From Streptomyces sp. NRRL S-37 (GTDB lineage: Bacteria; Actinomycetota; Actinomycetes; Streptomycetales; Streptomycetaceae), in assembly GCF_000721605.1 (NCBI RefSeq), contig NZ_JOIZ01000015.1, forward strand, positions 1-64,000: a stretch of 64,000 bases of DNA, written 5' to 3'. Below are positions 48,656-60,424 of the stretch, piece by piece. A model generated the notes under the pieces. It saw nothing but the letters and a program-made list of their open reading frames with translations. It was not told the origin of the DNA and made no database searches. Positions within the stretch are counted from its first letter, which is position 1. Every line of letters begins with the position of its first letter. The position numbers were made by a program, and so were the translations under genes.

Positions 48656-51600
48656 GGTCCCGGTCCTTCCCGTGCCGCGCGGCGCGGCGCGCGCGGGCGG
48701 CGCGCTGGCGCTGCGCCTTCTCCTTGGCGTGGTCCAGGCCGCCGCCGGCCTCCGGCCGGGGTGACGGTCCGGCGTCCGCCGCCGGGGCGGCGCCGCGTTC
48801 CGACAGGTGGCGGGCGAGGTCCCGGACGGTGGGGTGCGCGAACAGGTCGACCACCGACACGTCGGTGCCGAAGGCCCGGTTGACGGCGGTCCGGGCGGTG
48901 ACCAGGAGCAGGGAGTTGCCGCCCAGGTCGAAGAAGTTCTCGTCCCGGCCCACCCGGTCGCGGCCCAGGACGCCGCACCACACCTCGGCGATCCGGTGCT
49001 CCAGCCGCCGCAGGTTCTCTCCCGTCTCGGTCTCGTCCGGGCGGGCGGTGGTGCCCGCCGAGCGCAGTGTCCATGCGTCGGACAGGCCGGCCGCGCGGGC
49101 GCCGTCGGCCGCCGCGCGGTACAGGGCGCCCAGGTCGGTGCCGTCCTCCAGGCCGACGCGCGCGGCCAGGCGCCGCACCTGCCGCACGGGAGCGACGACG
49201 TGGCTGCGGACCCAGGGGGCGGTGCGGTCGGCGCCGATCAGCAGGTGCGGCTCGTCCAGGGAGCGGGCCAGGTCGAAGGAGCGCAGCGCGGCGGGGACGT
49301 CGAGCAGCCGGTAGCCGCGGGCCTCGGTGAGCGCGGTGAGGCCGTAGCCGCGGCTCATGCCGCGCTCGCGCCACATGCTCCAGGCCAGGGACTGCGCGGG
49401 CAGGCCGAGGCTGCGGCGGTAGCCGGCGAGGGCGTCCAGGTAGGCGTTGGCGGCGGCGTAGGCGGCGTTCATGGCGCCGCCGAAGAAGCCGTTCACCGAG
49501 GAGAAGGTGACGAAGGAGCCGACCGGGTGGTCGGCGGTGAGCCGGTGCAGCGTCCACGCGCCGCGCGCCTTCGCCCGGAGCGCCCGGCGCCAGGTGGCGG
49601 CGTCCAGCTCCCCCACGGGCCGTTCCACGAACGTGCCGGCCAGGTGCAGCACCGACCCCAGGGGCACGCCCCACGCCTCGGCGGCGGCCTCCACCGCGGC
49701 CCGCACCTGGCGTTCGTCGGTGACGTCGGCGCGGGCGTAGCGGACCTCGCCCGGCTCGCCCGGCAGCGCCGAGGCGGCGGCCTCGGACTCCGGAGTGCGG
49801 CCCACGATCAGCAGCCGGGTGCCGGGGGTGCGGAGCAGGTGCGCCGCGATCTCGGCGCCGACGCCGCCCAGTCCGCCGGTGAGCAGGGTGAAGCCGTCGT
49901 GCGCGGACGGCTCGACGCGGGACGGGGTGCCGGGCAGGGGGGCGAGGCGGCGTACGTACCGGTGCCCGTCGCGGTACGCCACCTCCGCGCCGTCCGCGGT
50001 GACCGTCGCCTCGGCCGGCAGGACGGGCAGCGGGTCCGCGCCCTCGTCCGGTGCGAGGTCGAGGTGGGTGACGCGCAGCCGGCCTGATTCCTCGGCCAGT
50101 GACTTGAGGAGCGCGCCCGCCATGGCGTGGGCCGGGGAGGGGCGGTCGCCGGGGCGCACGGCCTGGGCGCCCGCCGTCACGTGGACGAGGTCGACGGGGC
50201 GCTGCCGTCCGGGCCGGGTGGTGAGGGCGCGGGCGAACGCGAGCAGTCGCTCCGCGCCGGTCGTGTCGTCCGGTGCCGTCTGTGGATCCTCCGTGCCGTG
50301 CGGCCCGTCGAGGTGGAGGACGGCGTCGACCGGCCGCCGGTCGTGCTCCAGCCGCTCCAGCAGCAGGCCGTAGTCGGTTTCCTCGGCGGGCCGCACGCGG
50401 TAGTGCGCGGCGTCGAGCCGGGCGTACGACGTTCCCTCGCCGGCCACCGTGCACAGGCCGCCGGCGGACCGCAGCGCGTCGGCGAGCCGTTCCGCGAGCT
50501 CCCCGGTCCGGGGGTCGCCGCCCGTCAGGACGAGGGTGTGCCGGCCGGGCGTCGTCGCGGGGGCTCCGGGGTGTTCCGTCCGCTGCCACACCGGGCGCAG
50601 GAACCAGTCGGGGACGGTCGTGGCGGTGCCCAGCAGCATCTGGGTCCGGCGGACCTCGTCGTCGAAGTCGCCCGCCTCGAAGCCCTTGCGCAACCTGGTG
50701 CGCTGGATCTTGCCGATCTCGGTCTTGGGCACGGCGTCCCGCGCGACCGGGATCAGGAAGGAGGGGCTGACGCCGATCTCCCGGGTGACCTTGCCGGCGA
50801 TCTCGCGGAGGGCGCCGGCCGGTTCGGCGGCGGCCTCGGGGGTGAGGTGGAGGAACAGGGCCAGTTCGTCGGTGGGTGACGACGGGTCGGTGCGCACCGC
50901 GACCGCCGCGGTGAAACTCCGTTCCACGTACGGCAGTTCCTCGACGCAGGCCTCGATCTCGTGGCTGTAGTGGTTGACGCCGTTGACGATGATGACGTCC
51001 TTGGCGCGGCCGGTGATGTACAGCTCGCCGTCCCGCAGGAACGCCAGGTCGCCGGTGTCGAACCAGCCGTCCCCGGTGAACGCCTCCGCGTCGGCCGCCG
51101 GGTTGTCGTGGTAGCCGCCGGTCACGGAGGTGCCGCGGACCTGGAGCCGGCCGGCCTCGTCCTCCTTCAGGAGGGTGCCGTGCTCGTCGACGATCCGCAT
51201 GGCGAACCCCGGGTAGGGCCGGCCGCAGCTGACGAAGGCGCCCTCGGTGGCGTCGGGTTCGCCGGGCAGGACGGCGTCGGTGACCACGGAGCAGGTCTCG
51301 GACATGCCCCAGCCGGGGTGCATCACGTGCTGCGGCAGGCCGAACGGCTTCAGCGCGTGCAGGAAGCGGCGGGCGGCCTGGGCGACGACGACCTCGCCGG
51401 CGTTCATCGCCAGCCGCATCGGTGACAGGTCCCAGGTGCGGCCGGTGAAGCGGTGGGACTGCTCGGCGAGGAGTCCGAAGGCGAAGTTGGGTGCCCAGGT
51501 GACGGTGACCCGGTGCCGGTCGGCGAGGTCCATCCAGCGCAGCGGGTCCTCGAGGATCCAGGAGGTGGGGGCGTGGATCTGGCGGCATCCCAGGTACACG

Positions 51601-54600
51601 TCCCGCAGGTGGAACATGACCACGCCGGTGACGTGGTCGAGCGGGATCCAGTTCAGGGAGACGTCGTCCGCGCCGAGGCCGTTCAGCTGCTCGGTGGCGG
51701 CGGAGCGGGTCAGCACGTTGTGGTGGGTGAGCCGTACCGCCTTGGGCAGGCCGGTGCTGCCGGACGTCATGAGCAGCAGCAGGAGGTCGTCCGGCGCGGC
51801 GGGGTGCCAGTCGTGGTCCTCGGGCGCCTCGCGCAGCGCGTCGGCCGTGGTGAGCCGCAGGCCGGGCCAGGCCTGCCGGGCGGCGAGGGCGCGCAGCCCG
51901 GCCTCGCGGCCGGCGGAGCACACGACCTGGGGCCGGCCGAGCATCCGCCAGATGCCCTCCAGCTTGGTCAGCGCCGCCGAGGGGGTGTCGTAGGAGACGG
52001 GGACGGTCAGCGGGACGGCGACGAAGCCGCCGAGGACGCAGCCCCACAGCACGGCGATGAAGTCCTCGGTGGCGTCGCACTGGAGGATGACCCGGTCGCC
52101 CGGGCGCAGGCCCGCCCGGCGCAGGCCGGCGAGGACGCGGGAGGCCTCGGGGATCAGGGAGGCGTAGGTGCGCCGGTGCTCGCCGCCGTCGGCGTGGACG
52201 TGGACGATGTCGCCCCGGTCCTGTGCGGCGGCGCGGCGCAGGGCCTCGGCCCAGCCCGGTACGGACGGCTCGGTCAGGGCGGGGCCCTCGCTGAGCGCGG
52301 GGACGGCGGAGGCGCGGCCGGCGGGGGCGGGGGCGGGTCGCGTGGTGCGGTCGGGCAGGCCGGTGTGGCGGCGGTCCAGTTCCGTAGGGGTGTCCTCCGC
52401 CGTCACCTCGGCGGTGGTGACGCCGGGGAGGGCGGTCAGGTGCTCCCGCCAGGTCCTGGCCGCGGTGCGGTCGACGGCGGGCAGGGCGCGCAGCGCCGCG
52501 GTGTCGACGGTGCCGTCCTGCGCGCGGGGCAGCACGTTGACCGCCGTGACGCGGACGGTGCCGTGGCCGGCGCGGTCCAGGGCCTCCTCGACGCGTTCGG
52601 CGGCGTCCGCCCGCCCCGGCACCACGTACAGGCGGGGTGGGGTGCCGTCGGTGCCGGGCAGGGCGCGGGCGTCGCGGACACCGGGCACGGCGAGGGCCGC
52701 GTGCTCCAGTTCCACGGGGTCGGTCGCGGCCGGGGCGGGGGTGCGGCCGGGGGGCGCGGGCAGTTCCGCGACGCGGACTTCGGGGTCGGCGCCCACCGTG
52801 CGCAGGGTCTCGTGCAGGGCGTGGGTGAACGCCTCGGCGGTGCCGGCGTCGTAGAGGTCGGTGGCGTACTCGACGTGCAGGGTCAGGCCGTCGGGGGTGC
52901 CCTCGGGGGTGTGGCGTTCCAGGACGTCCACGAAGAGGTCGAACTTGGCGGTTCCGGTGGCGGTGGGCCGCAACCCGGTTCGGAGGGAGTCCAGTTCGAG
53001 GACGGCGGGCGCGTTGTTCTGCAGGGCCAGCATCACCTGGAACAGGGGGTGCCGGCCGGGTGTGCGGGGCGGGTTGAGGTCGTCCACCAGCCGGTCGAGG
53101 GGCAGGTCCTGGTGGTCGAGGGCGGCCAGGTCGGCGGTGCGCAGCCGGGCGAGGAGGTCCCGGAAGGCGGGGTCGCCGGAGGTGTCGGCGCGCAGCACCA
53201 GGGTGTTGCTGATCAGGCCGATCAGGGGGTCCAGCGCGGGTTCGGTGCGGCCGGCGACGGGGGTGCCGAGGACGATGTCCTCGCCGGCGTCGCAGCGGGT
53301 GAGCAGGGCGCTGACGGCGGCGTGCAGCACCATGAACAGGCTGGCGCCCTCGCGGTCGGCGAGGCGCAGCAGGGCGCGGTGCAGGGTGGCGTCGACGGTG
53401 GCCTCGACGTGGGCGCCGCCGCCGCGCGGTGCGGTGGGACGCGGCCGGTCGCCGGGCAGGGTGCACTCCTCGGGCAGGCCGTCCAGGGCGGTGCGCCAGT
53501 GGGCGGTGAGCCGCTCCAGTCGGCCGGGGCCGTCCGGTGCGGGGGCCAGCAGGGCGCGCTGCCACAGCGCGTAGTCGGCGTACTGTGCCGGCAGCGGGGT
53601 CCACGCGGGTGCCCGGCCGGCCCGGCGGGCCGCGTAGGCGGTGCTCAGGTCGGTGGCGAAGGGGCCGAGGGACCAGCCGTCGGCCGCGCTGTGGTGCAGG
53701 ACGAACAGCAGCACCCGCTCGCCGCCGGTGCCCAGCAGCCAGGCGGTGAGGGGGCTTTCGGCGGTGAGGTCGAAGCGGTGCCGCAGCGCGGCGGTGACGT
53801 GGGCGGCGGTCTCCGCGGCGGGGCAGTCGACGTGCCGCAGGACCGGGCGCAGCTCCCCCGGCGGCAGGACGTGCTGGTGGGGGACGCCGTCGTGTTCGGC
53901 GATCACGGTCCGCAGGATCTCGTGGCGGTCGGCCAGGTCGCCGAGGGCCGACCGGAGCGCCTCGGTGTCGAGGCCGGCGCCGGCCGGGACGAGGAGCGGG
54001 ATGTTGTAGGTGGCCGCTCCCTCGTCGAGCCGGTTCAGGAACCACATGCGTTCCTGGGCGAAGGACAGGGGCACCCGCCGCGGGCGCGTGGCGCCGCCGA
54101 GGGCCGGCCGGGGCGGGGTGTCGTCCGCCCGTACGTCGAGCCGCTCGGCGAGGGCGGCCGGGGTCGGCGTCTCGAACAGGGCGGTGAGGGGGATCTCGGC
54201 GCTGGTCTCTTGCCGCAGGCGGGCGAGCAGGCGGGTGGCGAGGAGGGAGTCGCCGCCCAGGTCGAAGAAGCCGGCGTCGGTGCCCACCGTGTCCCGCGGC
54301 AGTTTCAGGACGTCCTCGAACAGGGCGCACACCAGGGCCTGTCGCGGTGTCGCGGGGCGGGTGCCGGACGCGGCGGCGGTGAAGTCGGGGTCGGGCAGGG
54401 CCCGGACGTCGAGCTTGCCGTTCGCGGTCAGCGGCAGTGTGTCCACCGGGACGCAGGCGGCCGGGACCATGTGCCCGGGCAGGTGGGCGGCGGCGTGGGC
54501 GCGCAGTGCGGCGGGGTCCACGGGTTCGTCGCCCGCGGGGACGGTGTAGGCGACGAGGTGCAGGGCGCCGCTGTCGGCGCGGCGGGGCACGACGGCGGCG

Positions 54601-57284
54601 CGGGCGACGCCCGGATGGGCGGCCAGGACGGCCTCGATCTCGCCGGGTTCGACGCGGAAGCCGCGCAGCTGCACCTGGGCGTCGGCGCGGCCGACGTAGT
54701 CGAGCGTGCCGTCGGGGCGGCGCCGGGCCAGGTCGCCCGAGCGGTACATGCGGGTGCCGGGCGGGCCGTGGGGGTCGTCGAGGAAGCGTTCGGCGGTCAG
54801 CTCGGGCCGGTTCAGGTATCCGGCGGCGACGCCGGCGCCGGAGACGTACATCTCGCCGGTCGCGCCGGGCGGCACCGGGCGGCCCGCGGCGTCCAGCAGG
54901 TGGACGCGGAGGTCGGCGAGCGGGGTGCCGATGACGCTGCCGCGGCGCGGGTCGTCCAGGTCGGCGCGGGTGAGGCGGTGGTGGGTGACGTGCACGGTGG
55001 TCTCGGTGATGCCGTACATGTTCACCAGCGCCGGGCGGTCCAGGCCGTGCCGGTCGGCCCAGGGGCGCAGCCGCGCGGGGCGCAGGGCCTCGCCGCCGAG
55101 GACGACGTAGCGCAGCGCCCCGGTGTCCCCGGCCCGTTCCAGGTCGGCGTCGATCAGCTGCTCGAAGGCGGACGGCGTCTGGTTGAGGACGGTCACGCCC
55201 TCGCGGTGCAGCAGCTCCAGGAACTCGCGCGGCGAGCGGCTGACGGCGTACGGCACGACGACGATCCGGCCGCCGTGCAGCAGGGCGCCCCAGATCTCCC
55301 AGACGGAGAAGTCGAAGGCGTAGGAGTGGAACAGCGTCCACACGTCGTCGGCGCGGAAGTCGAAGTGCGCGGACGCGGCGGCGAAGAGCCGTACGACGTT
55401 CGTGTGCGGGACGGGCACGCCCTTGGGGCGGCCGGTGGAGCCGGAGGTGTGGATGACGTACGCGGTGTCGGACGGGCTCACCGGCCCGTTCCGGTCGGTG
55501 TCGCCCAGGTCGGCGGCGGGGCGGCGGGCGAGGTCCTCGGCGACCTCCGGGTCGTCCAGCAGGACGGCGGGGAGGGTGTCCGGGGCGAGGTGGGCGTGGG
55601 CGCACTCGGTGACGAGGACGACGGGGGCCGCGTCCTCGACGACCAGCCGCAGCCGCTCGGCCGGGTGGCCGGGGTCCAGGGGCAGGTAGGCGGCTCCGGT
55701 CTTGAGGACGGCCAGCAGGGCGGGCAGCAGCCGCACGCCGCGCTCCAGGGCCAGCGCCACCGTCCGGCCGGGGCCGGCGCCGTGTTCGGTCAGCAGCCGG
55801 GCCAGGCGGTTGGCCTCGGCGTTGAGTTCGGCGTACGTGAGCCGTTCGTCCCCGCAGGTGACGGCGGTCCGTTCGGGCCCGGCGGCCGCCCGCTCCTCGA
55901 ACAGCTCCGTGAGGGTCCGCTCGGCCGGACAGGTGTGGACAGGGGTGTCGCGGGGGTGTTCGCCCGGCAGCAGGAGGTCCAGGTCGCCCAGCGGCGTCGT
56001 CGGCTCCGCCTCGGCCAGTCGGCGCAGCAGCGTGCGGAACCGGTCGCGGTGCAGGGCGAGTTCGTCCTCCTCGTACAGGGCGGGGTTGGCGTCGAGGGCC
56101 AGCCACAGTCCGCCGGGGCGGGTGCCGGGGCGCACCGAGATCTGGAGGTCGTCGACGGCTCCGCCGGACAGGTGGTGCCAGGTGGTGGGGTGTCCGCCGA
56201 AGACCGGGGACTCGTCGAACGGGACGATGTTGAGGACCGGCCCGTACAGCCGGCGTCCGGTGCCCAGCAGGCCCAGGTCGCGGCGGAGGAACTCGCCCCG
56301 GTAGCGCTGGTGGCGGCGCAGGGCCTCCAGTTCGCCGGCGACGGTCCGGGCCAGTTCCGCGACGGGCGTGTCGGGTGCGGCGGCCACGCGCAGCGGGAGG
56401 ACGTCGGAGGCGGTGCCGGGGGTGCGCAGGGCGGCGCCGCCGAGCCGGCTCATCGTGGCCAGGCCCAGCACCAGGTCCCCGGCGCCGGTCATGCGGTGCA
56501 GGTAGACGGCGGTGGCGGCGGTCAGCAGGTCGGTGCGGCGGACGCCGAGGCGGGCCGCGGCGGTGTCGAGGGCACCGGTCTCGGCGGGCGTCAGTTCGAC
56601 GGTGCGGCGCAGGAAGGGCGCGGTGGGGGCGGCCGTGCGGGAGGTGAGGCGGGCGGGTTCCGGCAGGCCGGCCAGGCGGCGCGCCCAGTGGTCGCGGTCA
56701 CGGGCGTACCGCTCGGAGGCGCGGTAGGCCGCCTCCTCCGCCTGGAGCCGGCTCACCGGCGCGAAGCCGCAGGGGTCCGGCTCGCGCCCCTCGGCCAGGG
56801 CGTTGTACGTCTCGGCCAGGCGCCGCCCGAGGAGCTTGTAGCTGTAGCCGTCGAGCAGGAGGTGATGGGCCCTCAGCAGCCAGAGGAACCGGTCGGGGGC
56901 CAGGGTCAGCAGGGTGTGGGCGAACAGCGGGCCCTTGTCCAGGTCCACGGGGACCGCGAGATCGGCGCGGACGTGGGCCCACGCGGCGGCTTCCGGATCG
57001 TCGGCGCCGCTGACGTCGGCCCGGTGCAGGGGCCAGTCGTCCGCGTCCGGGGCGAGGTGGCAGCGCGGTCCGTCACCGGTGTCGGCGAAACGCAGGGCGA
57101 AGGTGTCGGCCTCGCCGACGGTGCGCCGCAGCGCGGTCTCGAACAGGGCGGTGTCGAGGGGGCCGTGGATCTCCACCGCCTCCGCCGTGTTGTACGCGGC
57201 ACCGTCCGGTGCGAGCCGCCCGGCGTACCAGAGGCCCTCCTGGGCTCCGGACAGCGGTCGACGTTCGTCCTCCTGGAGTGACAT
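48648..57284 (-). CDS. antC: Nonribosomal peptide synthetase AntC (C-A-T-C-A-KR-T)
   Basis: This 2878-aa protein has: C1 (about 1-440, HHLLLDG), A1 (about 460-960), T1 (Ser near 1013, GGDSLLA), C2 (about 1045-1480, HHSAADG), an A-type domain (about 1660-2220, MTSGSTGLPKAV), a ketoreductase (about 2220-2690, TGGLGGVG, FSSVNGFF, AYAAANAY) and T2 (near 2790, GGNSLLL). The A1 pocket residues read DFWNVGMVHK, the threonine code. The second module should activate pyruvate and reduce it to lactate. C1 condenses 3-formamidosalicylate from AntG with Thr. ATG 57284 is followed at once by the C domain; GAGGG lies upstream. Confidence 0.95.
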
Positions 57285-57527
57285 AGCACAACCCTCACGT
57301 GGCAAGCCGTAATGTCCCGGACGGCGAAGGCCCGGCCGGATCGGACGGGTGCGGCCACCGCTCCGCGCCGCCCTCGCGTGGGGGTACGCGCCGGGCCGGC
57401 CCACGGGGCGGAAAGGAGGCCGCACGCCGGGGCGGGGAAGCACGCCGCCCGTCCCGGTTTCACGGCACAGCACGGTGGTGCACCGGAACCGGCCGGGTCA
57501 AGGAATCCGGACTCCCGGGACGCCGAT

Positions 57528-57543
57528 TCAGGGGTTTCCCTGG
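57528..57543. promoter_or_regulatory. Candidate PAS-LuxR (FscRI/PimM-like) site between antC and antB
   Basis: CAGGG-GTTT-CCCTG is a palindrome whose GGG-N4-CCC core matches the remembered PimM/FscRI consensus (GGGAWWTCCC core) with one core mismatch. A looser half-site, TTAGGGAAAAC, lies 50 bp on. The 462-bp gap (57285-57746) holds no gene and should contain both divergent promoters. Confidence 0.45.
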
Positions 57544-57746
57544 AGAACGCGCGGCCGGGGAGTGCGTGCCCGGGTTCAACTTTTAGGGAAAACACGCGAC
57601 TTCGCGCCGCTGTGGGCGCTCCGCTGGATTCGGCAGTGTTCCGCCGTGCACTCTCGAAAAGCCCCTGCCGCCCCGCGGAAAGCCGCGGCGACAAACCGAT
57701 TGCGGGCCGTGGACCCGAAATGGACGACGGAAAGAAGGCTGACGGC

Positions 57747-59054
57747 ATGCACCGTGCGCTGTGTCCGGTCGAGACGCTCTACGTGGGCCAGAGGAGCAGG
57801 GCCTTCCTGTCCTGCGCCTTGCGCGGAACCGTGGACGTCGCGGCGCTGTCGGCCGCGTTCGACGCCCTGACGGAGGCGAACCCGCCGCTGCGGTCCCGCA
57901 TCGAGCAGGACGGGGCGGGTCACGTGCTGCGCGTCCTCGGTGAGGACGAGCGGCCGCGGCTGGTCACCCGGACCGGCGACGCGGAGGAGGCCTACGCGGC
58001 CGAGCTGAACAGGCCCCTCCCGGTCGGGGGCCCGCTGAGCCGTGCCGTCCTGGTCAGCGCGCCGGACGGCGAGAGCCACCTGTTCCTGCTGGTGGTGGAC
58101 CACACCGTCACCGACGGCCACAGCAGCATCGCGCTGCACAACGCGCTGTGGGACCGCTACCGGGCGCTGGTCGACGGGGAGCCCGCCGCCGGGACCGCCG
58201 GTCCGGGCCTCCCGGGCTGGCCCGAGCCCGTCAGCCGGCTGCTGCCCGAGGCCGACGAGGCCGACACGGCGAAGTACCTCGACGGCCGTCTCGAACAGAT
58301 CCGGCGGCACCCGGTCGAGCTGGTGCCGTACGACGCCGTCACCGGCGAAGGCGCCGGCGCGGACGGGCACATCGAGGTCCGCAGGCTGACCCTGGACGCG
58401 GACCTCACCTCGCGGCTGCGCCGGACGGCGCGCGGCTCGGGCGTCTCCGTGCACGCCCTGGTCGCCGCGGTGCTGCTGGCCACGGCCCGGCGGCGCCTGG
58501 ACGGCGGCGGATCCCGCACTCTCGGCTGCCTCTCCCCCGTCGACCTGCGCTCCCGGCTGTCCCCGCCGCTGCCCGCCTCCGTCCCGGTGCCCGCGGTCAC
58601 CACCCACCTGCAGACCCTGGAGGTGTCCGAGGCGTCCGAGCCGCTGGAGCTGGCCCGTGCCGTGCACGCCCGCCTGGGCGACTTCCTCTCCCGCGGCGAC
58701 CACTTCCACGAGATGCGCATCACGCCGGAGATCCCGCGCAATCCCGCTCTGCAGCTGGCCACGGTGATCGCCACCAACATGGGCGTCGTCCCCGGCCCGC
58801 GGCTGCCGAGCGGGCTGCGGGCGGTCGACGTGCGTCTGGTGCCGGCCCGCGAGCACTACTTCCCGCAGGCGGGGCGCAGCCCCGTCATGGCGTGCGTCGT
58901 CTCCTTCGAAGGCCGGCTCTCCATCGAGTTCCCGCACTCCACCGCCTGTTACAGCCCGTCCTTCATGCGGGCGTTCCGCGACGACGTGCGTGCCGGGCTC
59001 CTCGGCTTCACGGCCGCGGCGGAGCCCGGGGACGCCCTCGCCGTCACCGGCTGA
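57747..59054 (+). CDS. antB: Acyltransferase AntB
   Basis: This 435-aa condensation-domain-like acyltransferase has the HxxxDG motif VVDHTVTDGHS (His119, Asp123). AntB transfers acyl groups from acyl-CoAs to the C-8 hydroxyl of the dilactone, the source of much antimycin diversity. ATG 57747 is favoured by GAAAGAAGG nine bases upstream; the in-frame ATG at 57720 has no such site. Confidence 0.92.
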   Translation: MHRALCPVETLYVGQRSRAFLSCALRGTVDVAALSAAFDALTEANPPLRSRIEQDGAGHVLRVLGEDERPRLVTRTGDAEEAYAAELNRPLPVGGPLSRAVLVSAPDGESHLFLLVVDHTVTDGHSSIALHNALWDRYRALVDGEPAAGTAGPGLPGWPEPVSRLLPEADEADTAKYLDGRLEQIRRHPVELVPYDAVTGEGAGADGHIEVRRLTLDADLTSRLRRTARGSGVSVHALVAAVLLATARRRLDGGGSRTLGCLSPVDLRSRLSPPLPASVPVPAVTTHLQTLEVSEASEPLELARAVHARLGDFLSRGDHFHEMRITPEIPRNPALQLATVIATNMGVVPGPRLPSGLRAVDVRLVPAREHYFPQAGRSPVMACVVSFEGRLSIEFPHSTACYSPSFMRAFRDDVRAGLLGFTAAAEPGDALAVTG

Positions 59055-59116
59055 CCACGGCCCCCGCGCCACTTCCGCCCCTGCCCGCCCGGCTGCCGTA
59101 AGGAAGTACTGCCAAC

Positions 59117-59635
59117 ATGACCACCGTCAGCGAACTCCCCTCCCCTCTGACGCTGCTCCCCCGAGCCCAGGCGGGCGACGAGCACGCGATGAACCGCCTG
59201 CTGACCGGCATCACGCCCTACGTCGCGCGCATCTGCAGGTCCATCACCCACGACGACGGTGCCGACGCCACGCAGGAGGCACTGCTCGCCGTCTACCGCG
59301 GCCTGGGTTCCCTGCGCGAACCGGCGGCGTTCTACGGCTGGGTGCGCTCGGTGACGGTCCGTGAGGCCGTCCGCACCGCCAAGCGCTACGGCGAGGAACG
59401 CCACTGTGTCGAGGTGGAGTCGCGGCAGGAGGCGAACCCCCTGGACGCGGTGCACATCAGCGACGTGCTGGAGCGTCTGTCCAGGGCGCACCGGCAGGTC
59501 CTCACCCTGCGCGCCTACGGGCTCAACGAGGAGGAGATGGCCGAGGTGCTCGCCCTGCCCGTGGGCACCGTCCGCTCCCGTCTGTTCCGGGCCCGCCGCC
59601 GGTTCCAGGAGGCGTGGCAGCCCTCGGCTGCGTGA
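59117..59635 (+). CDS. antA: ECF-like sigma factor AntA
   Basis: This 172-aa sigma factor has region 2 (about 20-85, ITHDDGADATQEALLAVYRG) and region 4 (about 115-165, GLNEEEMAEVLALPVGTVR). No anti-sigma gene is next to it. It directs transcription of antGF and antHIJKL. It ends in Ala-Ala; in the studied homologue this dipeptide marks the protein for ClpXP. AAGGAAG precedes the ATG; the gap to antB is 62 bases, so antBA is one operon. Confidence 0.93.
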   Translation: MTTVSELPSPLTLLPRAQAGDEHAMNRLLTGITPYVARICRSITHDDGADATQEALLAVYRGLGSLREPAAFYGWVRSVTVREAVRTAKRYGEERHCVEVESRQEANPLDAVHISDVLERLSRAHRQVLTLRAYGLNEEEMAEVLALPVGTVRSRLFRARRRFQEAWQPSAA

Positions 59636-59671
59636 CGCCGGCACCGGTTCCCGGGACCGGACCCGCGCGAG

Positions 59672-59706
59672 GGCGGTTGTGGCGGTGCGTCACCGCCACA
59701 ACCGCC
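59672..59706. terminator. Bidirectional terminator between antA and the PAS-LuxR gene
   Basis: A perfect 16-bp stem (GGCGGTTGTGGCGGTG with its complement) and a 3-base loop lie between the two convergent stops. Confidence 0.85.
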
Positions 59707-59734
59707 GCGCGGGCCCGAGGAGCTCTCTCCCGCG

Positions 59735-60424
59735 CTACCGCACGCGTTCCGGGAGGACGCGCGGGGGCCACTGCCCCGCGGCGAACATGCCGAGCGCGTG
59801 CGCCCGCGCCACCAGGGCGGGGCGGTTGGACACGTCGAAGCGCCGCAGCATCTGCCCGACGCGGTACTCGATTCCCTGACGGCTCAGATAGAGACGGGAG
59901 GCCAGCTGCACCGTGGACTCGCCACCCGCCACACCTTCCAGGACCTGCGCGTCGAGGGCGTCGAGCACGGGTCCGGCGGAAACCGCGTCTTCGGACCGGC
60001 GCAGAAAGACGATGAAGCCGGCCGTGCCCCCCGAGGGTTTCCTGACGGCGACTCCGGTGATTTCCGCCTGGAAATCCCGGCCGGTGCCGTCCCTGCCCGT
60101 CACCCTTTCCCGGAATCGCCGGACGCTCCCCGAGGAAAGCGCGGTGAACTTTTCTCTCAGCCGTGCGGGAACGGGTGAGCGGAGAAGATCGAGCAGGCCG
60201 TACCCGCATATGTCGTCGGCGCTGAGTCCGAAGAGGCGGGCGAATCCGGGGTCCGCGGCCGTGACGACCAGGTCCCCGGGGGACACGTGGGCTCTGCAGG
60301 TGTCCGCCGGGGCCGCACCTCCCGGCGCGCCGTTTCCGGTCGGGGCACGGCGGGCGGGGGCGGCCGCGGCGGCGGCTTTCTTGTTCTTACGGGGTGAGGC
60401 GTCGGGGAAACTCGTGGTCGCCAC
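59735..60424 (-). CDS. PAS-LuxR transcriptional regulator
   Basis: This 229-aa protein has a Lys/Ala-rich N-terminus, a PAS domain (about 45-150; VTAADPGFARLFGLSADDI) and a LuxR-type helix-turn-helix (about 165-225; VQLASRLYLSRQGIEYRVGQ, RFDVSNRPALVARAHALG). This is the PimM/FscRI class known from polyene clusters. In Streptomyces albus, FscRI from the candicidin cluster activates antimycin genes, so a copy beside antA could do the same job locally. GTG 60424 with GAAGGA upstream is preferred over the longer frame to 60529. Confidence 0.88.
   Translation of the reverse strand: MATTSFPDASPRKNKKAAAAAAPARRAPTGNGAPGGAAPADTCRAHVSPGDLVVTAADPGFARLFGLSADDICGYGLLDLLRSPVPARLREKFTALSSGSVRRFRERVTGRDGTGRDFQAEITGVAVRKPSGGTAGFIVFLRRSEDAVSAGPVLDALDAQVLEGVAGGESTVQLASRLYLSRQGIEYRVGQMLRRFDVSNRPALVARAHALGMFAAGQWPPRVLPERVR

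Noticed and set aside
51453..57281. A 1942-codon open frame on the plus strand
   Set aside because: It lies wholly opposite antC and has Gly/Gln/Val-rich repetitive composition without domains; it is a high-GC shadow frame.
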